Source of the DNA: Streptomyces bauhiniae
GTDB lineage: Bacteria > Actinomycetota > Actinomycetes > Streptomycetales > Streptomycetaceae
Assembly (NCBI RefSeq): GCF_004784475.1
Contig: NZ_SRRT01000002.1
Span: 1-64,000, forward strand
DNA: 64,000 nt
Reading direction: 5' to 3'
Below the pieces are notes generated by a model. The model ran no database searches. It saw only the letters and a program-made list of their open reading frames with translations, and was not told the origin of the DNA. Of the stretch, positions 33,711 through 42,757 are shown in pieces; position 1 is the first letter of the stretch; every line of letters starts with the position of its first letter. The position numbers and the translations under genes are program-made.

Positions 33711-36359
33711 GTGCCACCATCCTCTCTGCGCAGGTCCCGCCCGCACCGCTGGCTGGCCTCCGCGTTCACCGCCCTGACGCTCGTGGTCTCGGGCGCCGCC
33801 GCCTCCCAGGCATCAGCGGCGTCACCGGCCGCCCCGAAGGCGGACGAGCCGGCCGAGGCCCACGGTCTCAAGGGTGAGTACTACACCCAGTCGGCGTCCG
33901 GAGCCTTCGACTTCGCCACCCTGAAGGCAACCGCCTTCGACCCCTCACTGGACTTCCCCGACCTCGAACCCCGTCTCAAGGCCCGCACCGGCCAGCAGGA
34001 CGACGTGAACGTGCGCTGGACCGGGCGGCTCACCCCGGAGAAGTCCGGCGCGCACACCTTCTCGATCACCGGCGACAACGGCTTCCGGCTGTGGGTCGAC
34101 GGCAAGGAGGTCATCGACCACTGGGTGGACGACTGGGACCGTGAACAGAACTCGGCGCCCGTCACCCTGGAGGCGGGTCACGCCTACGACATCAAGGTGG
34201 AGTACTTCGAGCACTACGGCGGCTCCAACCTGCATGTGCGCTGGACGCCGCCCGGCGGTGCCAAGGAGGCGATCCCGCAGTCGGCGTTCAGCCTGCCGGA
34301 CGGGTTCACCTACAACGGCCCGCTGGACTCGGCGATCCAGCCGGACGGCAAGACTCTCGTGCTGGACTTCGCCCAGCAGTTGAAGGCTCCCCCGGCCGGG
34401 TTCGACGACCATCTTGACATCGATGTCGGCGGCTCCGCGTGGCCGCGCGGCACGGCGCATTTGGACGCCTCCGACCCGAGCAAGCTGATCGTCCCGCTCA
34501 CGGAGCCGGTGGTCGGCGGCCACGGCGGCTACGCGGACCTGCGCTACGACGGCAAGGGCGGCCTGACCGGCACCGACGGTGTGGCGGTCTCCGACTTCTG
34601 GAGCACGGGCGCCAACCACTCCACGTACCAGCTCCGCACCCCCTGGGCCGACGAGGTGAGCCCCACCAACGCCCACCCGGAGTACCCGCGGCCGCAGTTG
34701 ACCCGCGACAAGTGGAAGAACCTCAACGGCACCTGGGAGTTCGCGGGCGCCGAGGCCGGCGAGCAGCCGCCCACGGGCAAGAAGAAGCTGGGCGAGAAGA
34801 TCCTGGTGCCCTACCCGGTCGAGTCCCAGCTCTCGGGGATCGAACGGCACGAGGACCGTATGTGGTACAAGCGGACCTTCACCGTGCCCGCCGACTGGCA
34901 GGTGCACGGCACGCGCCGGCTCCAGCTCAACTTCGACGCCGTGGACTGGCAGGCCGTGGTCTACGTCAACGGCAAGAAGGTCGGTGAACACAAGGGCGGT
35001 TACGACCGGTTCAGCCTGGACGTCACCGACGCGCTGAAGAAGAACGGCGGCCTCCAGGAGCTGATCGTCGGCGTCTACGACCCGACCGACTCGGCGAACG
35101 GCGAGAACCCGCCGATCGGCAAGCAGCGCCTCGACCCCAGCGGCATCTGGTACACGCCCAGCTCCGGCATCTGGCAGACGGTGTGGATGGAGCCGGTCGG
35201 CCGGGACCGTGCCGAGGACGTGAAGACCACCCCCGACCTGGCCAACCGTTCGGTGTCGGTCAGCGTGCGCGGCGTCCGGGACGGCGTGCCGGTCACGGCC
35301 GTCGCCTACGACGGCAACCGCGAGGTCGGCCGGGCCAGCGGTACCGGCGGCCAGGCGTTCTCGGTGCCGGTCCCCCGCCCGCACCTGTGGACCCCGGACG
35401 ACCCGCACCTGTACCAGCTCAAGGTCACCGTCGGCCGGGGCAGCGACACCGACCGGGTGGGCAGCTACTTCGGTATGCGCTCGGTCGAGGTCAAGACGGT
35501 GGACGGCAAGCAGCGCACCATCCTCAACGGCAAGCCGGTGTTCCTGATGGCCACGCTCGACCAGGGTTTCTGGCCCGACGGCCTGCACACCGCGCCGACC
35601 GACGAGGCGCTCGCCTACGACCTCAAGGTGCACAAGCAGCTCGGCTACAACTCGGTGCGCAAGCACATCAAGGTGGAGCCGGACCGCTGGTACTACTGGG
35701 CGGACAAGCTGGGCCTCATGGTCTGGCAGGACATGCCGGCGATGAACACGGTCAACCCGTCGGCGGCGGCCCGTACCGAGTACGAGCACGAGCTGAAGGA
35801 GATGATCCTCCAGCACGACAGCCACCCCTCGGTGGTCATGTGGGTCACCTTCAACGAGGGCTGGGGCCAGTACGACCAGGCGCGGATCGCGGACTACGCC
35901 AAGTCCCTCGACCCGACCCGGCTGGTCAACAACATGAGCGGCCTGAACTGCTGCGGCGCGGTGGACGGCGGCAACGGCGACATCGCCGACGCCCACGGCT
36001 ATCCGAGCCCCCAGGTCCCGCAGGCCGACGGCCGCCGGGCCCTGGTCAGCGGCGAGTACGGCGGCCTCGGTCTGGGCGTCCCCGGACACGCCTTCCCGGT
36101 CCAGATGACCTACGTCGGTGTGACCCCGGAGACGTACACCGACGTCTACCTCGACCGGCTGAAGGAGGTCGAGCAGCTCGCGGCCTGCAAGGGCAGCAAC
36201 GGCGCCGTGTACACCCAGATCACGGATGTCGAGGGCGAGTTGAACGGTCTGCTCACCTATGACCGCAAGGTCCTCAAGGCCGACACCAAGCGGCTGCACG
36301 CCGCGCACGAGGCGCTGATCAAGGGCGCCGAGAACGGCACGCTCACCTGCACCTCCTGA
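33711..36359 (+). CDS. Secreted PA14-GH2 glycosidase (beta-galactosidase/galactofuranosidase type)
   Basis: An 882-residue exported enzyme. After a signal peptide (HRWLASAFTALTLVVSGAAA) comes a PA14 domain at about 52-195 (GLKGEYYTQ; GDNGFRLWVDG), a linker domain, then a GH2 sugar-binding, immunoglobulin-like and catalytic barrel set. Acid/base Glu716 is in FNEGWGQYD and nucleophile Glu782 in SGEYGG. From memory, an exo-beta-D-galactofuranosidase of Streptomyces belongs to GH2; together with the YtfQ-type importer this makes a galactofuranosidase plausible, but beta-galactosidase or other activities cannot be excluded. GGAGG lies five bases before GTG 33711. An operator lies upstream and a terminator follows. 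Confidence 0.88.
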   Translation: MPPSSLRRSRPHRWLASAFTALTLVVSGAAASQASAASPAAPKADEPAEAHGLKGEYYTQSASGAFDFATLKATAFDPSLDFPDLEPRLKARTGQQDDVNVRWTGRLTPEKSGAHTFSITGDNGFRLWVDGKEVIDHWVDDWDREQNSAPVTLEAGHAYDIKVEYFEHYGGSNLHVRWTPPGGAKEAIPQSAFSLPDGFTYNGPLDSAIQPDGKTLVLDFAQQLKAPPAGFDDHLDIDVGGSAWPRGTAHLDASDPSKLIVPLTEPVVGGHGGYADLRYDGKGGLTGTDGVAVSDFWSTGANHSTYQLRTPWADEVSPTNAHPEYPRPQLTRDKWKNLNGTWEFAGAEAGEQPPTGKKKLGEKILVPYPVESQLSGIERHEDRMWYKRTFTVPADWQVHGTRRLQLNFDAVDWQAVVYVNGKKVGEHKGGYDRFSLDVTDALKKNGGLQELIVGVYDPTDSANGENPPIGKQRLDPSGIWYTPSSGIWQTVWMEPVGRDRAEDVKTTPDLANRSVSVSVRGVRDGVPVTAVAYDGNREVGRASGTGGQAFSVPVPRPHLWTPDDPHLYQLKVTVGRGSDTDRVGSYFGMRSVEVKTVDGKQRTILNGKPVFLMATLDQGFWPDGLHTAPTDEALAYDLKVHKQLGYNSVRKHIKVEPDRWYYWADKLGLMVWQDMPAMNTVNPSAAARTEYEHELKEMILQHDSHPSVVMWVTFNEGWGQYDQARIADYAKSLDPTRLVNNMSGLNCCGAVDGGNGDIADAHGYPSPQVPQADGRRALVSGEYGGLGLGVPGHAFPVQMTYVGVTPETYTDVYLDRLKEVEQLAACKGSNGAVYTQITDVEGELNGLLTYDRKVLKADTKRLHAAHEALIKGAENGTLTCTS

Positions 36360-36364
36360 AGTAC

Positions 36365-36400
36365 CGCGCGGCCCGCTCCTGTCTCGGGGCGGGCCGCGCG
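36365..36400 (+). terminator. Terminator after the GH2 gene
   Basis: CGCGCGGCCCGC (36365-36376) pairs with GCGGGCCGCGCG (36389-36400) starting five bases after the stop codon. The GH127 gene begins 35 bases further on, so some read-through may reach it. Confidence 0.7.
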
Positions 36401-36434
36401 TCCCCATGCCGGACTCACCCCCAGGAGCGCCCGC

Positions 36435-38819
36435 ATGTCCCTCGACCGACGTCACTTCCTGGCCGGCGGCGCGCTGGCGCTGGGTTCGGCCGCGCTGTCC
36501 GGTCCCCTCGCCCACGCCGCCCCGGCCACCCGTTCACTCGCCCCAGCCGCCTTCACCCGGCTCGCGCCCGGCAGCATCACCGCACGGGGCTGGCTGGCCG
36601 GCCAGCTCAAGCTTCAGCTCGACGGGTTGTGCGGCCGCTACGACCAGCGCTCGCACTTCCTGGACTTCGACGCCTCCGGCTGGGTCCACCCCGAGAAGCC
36701 CGGCTGGGAGGAACTGCCTTACTGGCTACGGGGTTTCGTCCCGCTCGCCATCGCCACCGGGGACGCCGACGCGCTGGCCAGGGCGCGCCGCTGGATCGAC
36801 GCGGTGCTGGCCACCCAGCAGTCCGACGGGTTCTTCGGGCCGCGGTCCCTGCGTACCTCGCTGGACGGCGGCCCCGACTTCTGGCCGTTCCTGCCGCTGC
36901 TGATGGCGCTGCGGACCTGGCAGGAGTACGCGGGCGACCAGCGGATCATCCCGTTCCTGACCCGCTTCCTGACCTTCATGAACGCCCAGGGCAAGGGCGC
37001 CTTCGACCACAGTTGGATCGCCACCCGCTGGGGCGACGGTCTCGATGTCGCGCTGTGGCTGCACGACCGTACCGGCGACGCCTTCCTGCTGGATCTCGCC
37101 GACAAGATGCACACCTGGGGCGCCGACTGGGCCGGCCCGCTGCCCACCCCGCACAACGTCAACATCGCCCAGGGTTTCCGGGAACCGGCCCAGTACGCCC
37201 GGCGTTCCGGCTCGGCCTCGGACACGGGTGCCACGTACCGCACGTACGACCAAGTGCTGGGTACGTATGGGCAGTTCCCCGGTGGCGGGTTCGCCGGGGA
37301 CGAGAATCTGCGGCCGGGCTTCGGTGATCCCCGGCAGGGGTTCGAGACGTGCGGGATCGTCGAGTTCATGGCCAGCCACGAGCTGCTCACGCGGGTCACC
37401 GGGGACCCGGTGTGGGCGGACCGCTGCGAGGAGCTGGCGTTCAACATGCTGCCCGCCGCGCTCGATCCGCAGGGCAGGGCGGTGCACTACATCACCAGCG
37501 CGAACAGCGTCGACCTGGACAACGCGGTGAAGACGCAGGGGCAGTTCCAGAACGGCTTCGCCATGCAGTCGTTCCAGCCGGGCGTCGATCAGTACCGCTG
37601 CTGTCCGCACAACTACGGCATGGGCTGGCCCTGTTTCACCGAGGAGCTGTGGCTCGCCACCCCGGACCAGGGTCTGGCGGTCGCCCTCTATGCGCCCTGC
37701 CGGGTGACGGCCACCGTGGCCGGGGGCACGAAGGTCACCGTCACCGAGGAGACCGACTACCCCTTCGGCGAGACGGTTCGGCTCACCCTCTCCACGCCCC
37801 GCGCGGTCCGCTTCCCGCTGCGCCTGCGGGTGCCGGGCTGGTGCGCGGACCCGGTGCTAACGGTCAACGGCCAGGCGGTGAGCGCGCGTCCGGGCCCCGC
37901 CTTCGTCACCGTGGACCGCACCTGGGCGAACGGCGACGTCATCGCTCTGACGCTCCCCCAGCGCACGACGATCCGTACCTGGACGGGCGGCAAGAACGCG
38001 GTCAGCGTGGCGCACGGCCCGCTGACGTACGCGCTGAAGATCGGTGAACAGTACGTCCGGTACGCGGGCGACGACACCTTCCCCGAGTACGCGGTGCACG
38101 CCACCACCCCGTGGAACTACGGGCTGGTGCCGGGCGCGGTGCCGGAGTTCGTCCGGTCGGGGGGCACGGTCCCGGCCAACCCGTTCACCCTGGAGGGCAC
38201 GCCCGTACGGCTGACGGCGCAGGCCCGCCGTATCCCGGAGTGGGTCGCGGACGACGAGCACGTGGTCGCGCCGCTCCAGCCGAGTCCGGCCCGGTCCGCC
38301 GCCCCTGTCGAGACGGTGACGCTGGTCCCGATGGGGGCGGCGCGGCTGCGGATCAGCAGCTTCCCGACCGCCGCGCCGGACGGCCGCCCCTGGACCCCGG
38401 AACCCCCGTTCCGGCGGGTACGGAACAAGAACAGCGGCAAGGTGCTCGCCGTGGACAACATGTCCACGGCCAACAGCGCCCGGGTGGTGCAGTACGACGA
38501 CACGCCGACCGGCGACCACGCCTGGCAGTTGCTCGACCGGGGGGACGGCTGGTTCCTGGTCCGCAACGGTCACAGCGGCAAGGTGCTGGGCGTGGACGGC
38601 ATGTCGACGGCCGACAGCGCGCAGGTCGTCCAGTACGAGGACAACGGCACGGACGACCATCTGTGGCGGCGTCTGGACAGCGGTGACGGCTGGTTCCGGC
38701 TCCAGAACAAGCACAGCGGCAAGGTGCTCGGCGTGGACCGGATGTCGACGGCGAACAGCGCGCAGGTGGTGCAGTTCGCCGACAACGGCACCGACGACCA
38801 TCTGTGGCGGATCGGCTAG
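36435..38819 (+). CDS. Tat-exported GH127 enzyme with ricin-like C-terminal repeats
   Basis: A 794-residue protein starting with a twin-arginine signal (DRRHFLAGG), so probably exported folded with its metal. The GH127 (DUF1680) core has the zinc/catalytic set known from beta-L-arabinofuranosidases: Glu304 and Cys306 in FETCGIVEF, Cys389 and Cys390 in YRCCPHN. About 130 residues at the C-terminus form three ricin-B-like repeats, each with NSGKVL-VD-MST and QVVQY/F-DNGTDDHLW landmarks, a carbohydrate-binding module. GH127 acts on beta-L-arabinofuranosides, again a furanose. CAGGAG precedes ATG 36435. No own operator was seen; it may depend on read-through from the GH2 gene. Confidence 0.88.
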   Translation: MSLDRRHFLAGGALALGSAALSGPLAHAAPATRSLAPAAFTRLAPGSITARGWLAGQLKLQLDGLCGRYDQRSHFLDFDASGWVHPEKPGWEELPYWLRGFVPLAIATGDADALARARRWIDAVLATQQSDGFFGPRSLRTSLDGGPDFWPFLPLLMALRTWQEYAGDQRIIPFLTRFLTFMNAQGKGAFDHSWIATRWGDGLDVALWLHDRTGDAFLLDLADKMHTWGADWAGPLPTPHNVNIAQGFREPAQYARRSGSASDTGATYRTYDQVLGTYGQFPGGGFAGDENLRPGFGDPRQGFETCGIVEFMASHELLTRVTGDPVWADRCEELAFNMLPAALDPQGRAVHYITSANSVDLDNAVKTQGQFQNGFAMQSFQPGVDQYRCCPHNYGMGWPCFTEELWLATPDQGLAVALYAPCRVTATVAGGTKVTVTEETDYPFGETVRLTLSTPRAVRFPLRLRVPGWCADPVLTVNGQAVSARPGPAFVTVDRTWANGDVIALTLPQRTTIRTWTGGKNAVSVAHGPLTYALKIGEQYVRYAGDDTFPEYAVHATTPWNYGLVPGAVPEFVRSGGTVPANPFTLEGTPVRLTAQARRIPEWVADDEHVVAPLQPSPARSAAPVETVTLVPMGAARLRISSFPTAAPDGRPWTPEPPFRRVRNKNSGKVLAVDNMSTANSARVVQYDDTPTGDHAWQLLDRGDGWFLVRNGHSGKVLGVDGMSTADSAQVVQYEDNGTDDHLWRRLDSGDGWFRLQNKHSGKVLGVDRMSTANSAQVVQFADNGTDDHLWRIG

Positions 38820-38826
38820 CCGACGC

Positions 38827-38859
38827 GAGTCGTCCCGGTCAGCTCGGCCGGGACGACTC
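38827..38859. terminator. Terminator between GH127 and the convergent small gene
   Basis: GAGTCGTCCCGG (38827-38838) pairs with CCGGGACGACTC (38848-38859). It begins eight bases after the GH127 stop and overlaps the 3' end of the convergent small gene, so it can end both transcripts. Confidence 0.7.
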
Positions 38860-39147
38860 CAGCAGGTCGCACTCGATGAAGGAGGGCGGGCTGGTGCACA
38901 GGGCCGCCATGCGCTCGGCGAAGGCGCGGGCCTCGGGGTCGTGGCGGCTGCGGCCGGCCGCCTCCAGGGAGGCGAACTCCAGCACCTCGTAGTAGCGGTC
39001 GTCCTTGCTCTTGTCCTTGAGGACGGCCTGGTAGGTGGGGCCGTGCTGCATGCCCCCGAAACGCCGGTCGATGTCCATCGCCAGGGTGCGCATCTCGTCG
39101 ATGCGGTCGGTCTCGAAGGCGATGATCTGCACGAACTTCTCGGCCAC
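38839..39147 (-). CDS. Small conserved protein, dimeric alpha/beta-barrel-like
   Basis: A 102-residue soluble protein (KFVQIIAFETDRIDEM; DDRYYEVLEFASLEAA). The order beta-alpha-alpha-beta with a YYEVLEF strand suggests the ABM-like ferredoxin fold, but I cannot name the family. GTG 39147 has GGAGG four bases upstream. It is monocistronic. Function unknown. Confidence 0.72.
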   Translation of the reverse strand: MAEKFVQIIAFETDRIDEMRTLAMDIDRRFGGMQHGPTYQAVLKDKSKDDRYYEVLEFASLEAAGRSRHDPEARAFAERMAALCTSPPSFIECDLLESSRPS

Positions 39148-39450
39148 GGTTCCTCCAGCCGGCCAGGGCGCCGCCACCGGGGCGGGGCGGCTCAGCACCC
39201 AACGAAACACGGCCGGTGGCGGTCGGCAATTCGTCGCGGTGCGTTCGCCGTACGGCACGCCCAGCCGGGCAATGGGTGTCGGACCCCTCCCGGTATGGGT
39301 GCCGGCACCGATGGTGGCGCGGGGGCGGGAGGTGCGAGGGTGTCAGGGCCCCCGCGACCCGAACCGAGACCGCCGACGGCACGGGGCCGCCCGGACCCGC
39401 TTCCGGTGCCACGGCCCTTCGCGCGTCCCCAAGGAAGGCGAAGGTGGCCC

Positions 39451-40674
39451 GTGGGACATGCCGACACCCTGCTCGCCATGGGCGGCGCCTTCCTGGCCGC
39501 CGCCTTCCTCGCCCGGCTGGGCGCCCGTTTCGGGGTGCCGACGATCCCGCTGTTCATGCTGGCCGGTCTGCTGCTCGGCCCGCACACCCCCGGTCTGGTC
39601 CTGGTCTCGGACCCGCACGACTTCGAGATGCTGTCCGCGCTCGGCCTGGTGCTGCTGCTGTTCTATCTGGGCCTGGAGTTCAAGCTGGACGACCTCCGGC
39701 GCGGCGGGCGGCGGCTGCTGACGGCGGGCGGCATCTATCTGCTGCTCAACGTGGGCGCGGGCCTGGGTTTCGGGTTCGCCCTGGACTGGGGTGCGCGGGA
39801 GGCGCTGGTGCTGGCCGGGGTCCTCGGCATCTCCTCGTCCGCGATCGTCACCAAGATCCTGATCGACCTGGGCCGGATCAGCCGCCCGGAGACCCGGCTG
39901 ATCCTCGGGGTGATCGTGGTGGAGGACCTGTTCCTCGCGCTGTACCTCGCCGCGCTGCAGCCGGTGATCGGCGGCGCGGAGGGCGCCGGGGAGACGCTGC
40001 TGCAGGCCGCGAAGGCGTTCGGCTTCCTGCTGGTGCTGGCCGCCGCCGCCCGGTACGGCACCCGGCTGGTGGGGCGGCTGATCCAGGTCCGCGACAACGA
40101 ACTGCTGGTGATCAGTTTCCTGGGCGCGGCCGTACTGGTGGCCGGGGTGTCGGAGCTGCTGGGGGTGGCGGACGCGATCGGCGCGTTCATGGTGGGCCTG
40201 ATCCTGGCGGGCACGTCGTCCGGGCCGCGCATCCGCAAGCTGGTGCATCCGCTGCGGGACGCGTTCGCGGCCATCTTCTTCTTCGCCTTCGGTCTTGCGC
40301 TGGACCCGGCCCGGCTGGTGTCGGTGGCGGGTCCGGTGGCCGCGGCGGCGGCGCTGACCATCGTGATGAACGTGATCGCCGGTCTCCTGGTCGCCCGCAC
40401 CTACGGGTACGGTCCCGAGCCGGCCGCCGACATCGCCACCACGCTGGTGGCGCGCGGGGAGTTCGCGCTGATCCTGGGCGCGATGGCGGTGAGCGCGGGG
40501 CTGGACGGGCGGCTCTCCTCGTTCATCGCGGGGTACGTGCTGGTGCTGGCGATCCTGGGACCGGTCATCGCCAAGCGGGCGGATCTGCTGGCCCGCGCGC
40601 TGCGGGCGGTGCGGCCGGCTCCGCCGTCCCCGGCGCCGTCCGAGGAGGAGGCTCCGGTGCCCGCGGAGCGGTGA
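39451..40674 (+). CDS. Cation:proton antiporter (CPA2/KefB-like)
   Basis: A 407-residue membrane protein with about twelve helices of the Na+/H+ exchanger 2 class: VPTIPLFMLAGLLLGP, the helix FYLGLEFKLDDL, GISSSAIVTKILIDLG with the conserved SSS-like stretch, VVEDLFLALYLA and DAIGAFMVGLILAG. There is no C-terminal TrkA-N domain, only a short acidic tail, so it is the minimal form. GTG 39451 is chosen because GAAGGTGG precedes it. It exchanges K+ or Na+ for protons across the cytoplasmic membrane. Its stop is one base from the stop of the convergent response regulator. Confidence 0.88.
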   Translation: MGHADTLLAMGGAFLAAAFLARLGARFGVPTIPLFMLAGLLLGPHTPGLVLVSDPHDFEMLSALGLVLLLFYLGLEFKLDDLRRGGRRLLTAGGIYLLLNVGAGLGFGFALDWGAREALVLAGVLGISSSAIVTKILIDLGRISRPETRLILGVIVVEDLFLALYLAALQPVIGGAEGAGETLLQAAKAFGFLLVLAAAARYGTRLVGRLIQVRDNELLVISFLGAAVLVAGVSELLGVADAIGAFMVGLILAGTSSGPRIRKLVHPLRDAFAAIFFFAFGLALDPARLVSVAGPVAAAAALTIVMNVIAGLLVARTYGYGPEPAADIATTLVARGEFALILGAMAVSAGLDGRLSSFIAGYVLVLAILGPVIAKRADLLARALRAVRPAPPSPAPSEEEAPVPAER

Positions 40675-40675
40675 C

Positions 40676-41344
40676 TCAGGGCTCGATCAGGCCCACCCGG
40701 ATGGCGTACCGGGTGAGTTCCAGGCGGTCCTTGAGGCCGAGTTTCTGGAGCAGGTTGGCGCGGTGGCGTTCGACGGTCTTGGGGCTGATGACCAGGAGGT
40801 CCGCGATCTGCTGGGTGGTGTGGCCCTCGGCGACGAGTTTGAGGATCTCCTCCTCGCGGCCGGTGATGACGCGGGAGGGCAGCGCGCGGCCGTCGCGCAC
40901 CCGGTCGAGGTAGTCGCGGATGAGGGCGTTGACGGCGCCGGGGTAGAGGAAGGGCTCGCCGCGCAGGGTGGCGCGGCAGGCTTCGACGAGGTCGCGGTCG
41001 GCGACGGACTTGAGGACGTAGCCGGAGGCGCCCGCGGCGAGGGCCTCGAAGAAGAACTGCTCGTTGTCGTACATCGTCAGGATGAGGACGCGGGTGTCCG
41101 GCTGGGTGCGGGACAGTTCGCGGGCGGCCTGGAGGCCGGTGAGCCGGGGCATGGCGATGTCGAGGACGGCCAGGTCGGGGCGGTGGGCACGGGCGAGGGC
41201 GAGGGCCTCGGCGCCGTCGTCGGCCTCGGCGACCACGGTGAGGTCGGGCTCGCCCTCGAGGATGAGCCGCACGCCGCGCCGGACGAGGGCGTGGTCGTCG
41301 GCGAGGAGGATGCGGGCGGGGACCGGGTCGGTCGGGTCGGTCAT
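40676..41344 (-). CDS. NarL/FixJ-family response regulator
   Basis: A 222-residue two-domain regulator. The receiver domain carries the acidic pair in LLADDHALVRRG, the phosphorylation Asp in LAVLDIAMP and Lys in GYVLKSVADRD. The LuxR-type helix-turn-helix is at the C-terminus (ITGREEEILKLVAEGHTTQQ; SPKTVERHRANL). It overlaps the histidine kinase gene by four bases (ATGA), forming a two-component pair. Target genes cannot be told from the sequence. Confidence 0.92.
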   Translation of the reverse strand: MTDPTDPVPARILLADDHALVRRGVRLILEGEPDLTVVAEADDGAEALALARAHRPDLAVLDIAMPRLTGLQAARELSRTQPDTRVLILTMYDNEQFFFEALAAGASGYVLKSVADRDLVEACRATLRGEPFLYPGAVNALIRDYLDRVRDGRALPSRVITGREEEILKLVAEGHTTQQIADLLVISPKTVERHRANLLQKLGLKDRLELTRYAIRVGLIEP

Positions 41345-42288
41345 GGGCGGCGGCTCCGGACGGGGACGGTGAGGCGGATCTCGGTGCCGCCCTCGGGGCA
41401 GGGGCTCACGGTGAGGTCGGCGCCGATGAGCAGGGCGCGTTCGCGCATGCCCCGCAGGCCGGAGCCCTCGGGGGCGTGGCCGATGCCCCGGCCGTCGTCA
41501 CCGACCCGGAGTTCGACACCGGCCGGGGTGCGGGCGAGGGCGAGTTCGGCGTGCCGGGCGTGGGCGTGGCGGGCGATGTTGGTGAGTCCTTCCTGGGCGA
41601 CGCGGTAGAGGACGAGTTCCCGTTCGTGGCCTAGCGGGGGCAGGTCGGTGCCGAGCCGGTGGCGGACGGTGAGTCCGGGGCCGGAGAACTCGGCGGTGAG
41701 GGCCTTGAGGGCGCTGGGCAGGCCGAGTTCGTCCAGTACGCCGGGGCGCAGGCGGCGGGCGATGCGGCGGACCTCGTCGAGTCCGGCGCGGGTGGCCTCC
41801 TGCGCCTGGTGGAGTTCCTCGCGCAGTCCGGGCGGGGCCTGGCCGGCGACACGGCCCAGTTCGAGGAGGACGGCGGTGAGGGTCTGGCCGACCTCGTCGT
41901 GGAGTTCCTGGGCGACGCGGTGGCGTTCGGCCTCCTGGGCGGAGAGGGCGCGGGCGCTGCTGGTGGCGCGTTCCTGCTCCAGCCGGTCGAGCATGGCGTT
42001 GAACACGGTGATCAGCTCGGCGATCTCGCCGTGTCCGCCGGCCGCCGGGCGTACGCCGGGGCGCAGCAGGTCGGCGGTGGTCATGGCGCGGCTGAGCCGG
42101 TGCAGCGGGGCGAGGTTGACGCGGAGCAGGACCGCGTTGGCGACGAGCATGGCGGCGAGGCCGGCCGTGAGGATGGCGGCCTCGGTGAGCAGGACCGGGG
42201 TGGAGACGGTGACCGGGCCGAGCAGCAGGGCGGCGGCCGCGACCAGGACGACGGCGTTGAGCAGGAAGATCCGCCAGAACAGGGGCAC
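41341..42288 (-). CDS. NarL-type sensor histidine kinase (HisKA_3)
   Basis: A 315-residue kinase. Two N-terminal helices (FLLNAVVLVAAAALLLGP and LLTEAAILTAGLAAMLVANAV) bracket almost no extracellular loop, so sensing is likely in or at the membrane. A HAMP-like segment leads to the phospho-acceptor His in RHRVAQELHDEVGQT and an ATPase domain with GDDGRGIG and GSGLRGMRERA. GTG 42288 has GAGG upstream. It phosphorylates the response regulator encoded downstream. Confidence 0.9.
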   Translation of the reverse strand: MPLFWRIFLLNAVVLVAAAALLLGPVTVSTPVLLTEAAILTAGLAAMLVANAVLLRVNLAPLHRLSRAMTTADLLRPGVRPAAGGHGEIAELITVFNAMLDRLEQERATSSARALSAQEAERHRVAQELHDEVGQTLTAVLLELGRVAGQAPPGLREELHQAQEATRAGLDEVRRIARRLRPGVLDELGLPSALKALTAEFSGPGLTVRHRLGTDLPPLGHERELVLYRVAQEGLTNIARHAHARHAELALARTPAGVELRVGDDGRGIGHAPEGSGLRGMRERALLIGADLTVSPCPEGGTEIRLTVPVRSRRP

Positions 42289-42487
42289 CGCGCCTCACCT
42301 CCCGGCGCCGGGTATCGGTCGGGCCCGTCAGCTACAGCCTGGGCGGGGAGCGGTCGGGGCGCCATCCGTGGGGGCACCCATCCGGGTCTCCCCTACGGGT
42401 CACAGCCTTCGCAAATGGGGGTCATACCCGATGGTCGGGCGGGCGGTACGGCCGGGATGCTTAAGGCGAACCGGAGGGAGGCGCCCG

Positions 42488-42757
42488 ATGCACGCATACG
42501 ACGAGGAGACCCTGGCCGGGGTGCGGGGGCACTTCGCCCGGAGCGGTCCGTACGACGGTCCGCGTCACGAACCCGCACCCCCGCCGCGCGCCCGGCCCCG
42601 TCCCTTCCGTGGCCGGTACTGGTGGCTGCTGGCGCTCGGCGGGGTGCTGCTGGCGGCCGGGATCGCGCTGCCCGACGGGCTGCTGATCGCCACGGGGCTG
42701 GTGCTCAGCGGGATCGCGGCTCAGCTCCTGGACCCGGCCCGCCCCGGCTCAGCGGGC
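42488..42757 (+). CDS. Small membrane protein with unclear 3' end (hypothetical)
   Basis: ATG 42488 follows a strong GGAGGGAGG. The first ~90 residues look real: an acidic-aromatic start (MHAYDEETLAGVRGHF), a proline-rich linker and two hydrophobic segments (YWWLLALGGVLLAAGIAL, LLIATGLVLSGIAAQLL). The frame has no stop codon until 43738, running antisense through the YihY gene, so the end given here is where coding character fades. Either a stop has been lost through an indel or the true protein has a long overlapping tail. Function unknown. Confidence 0.45.
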
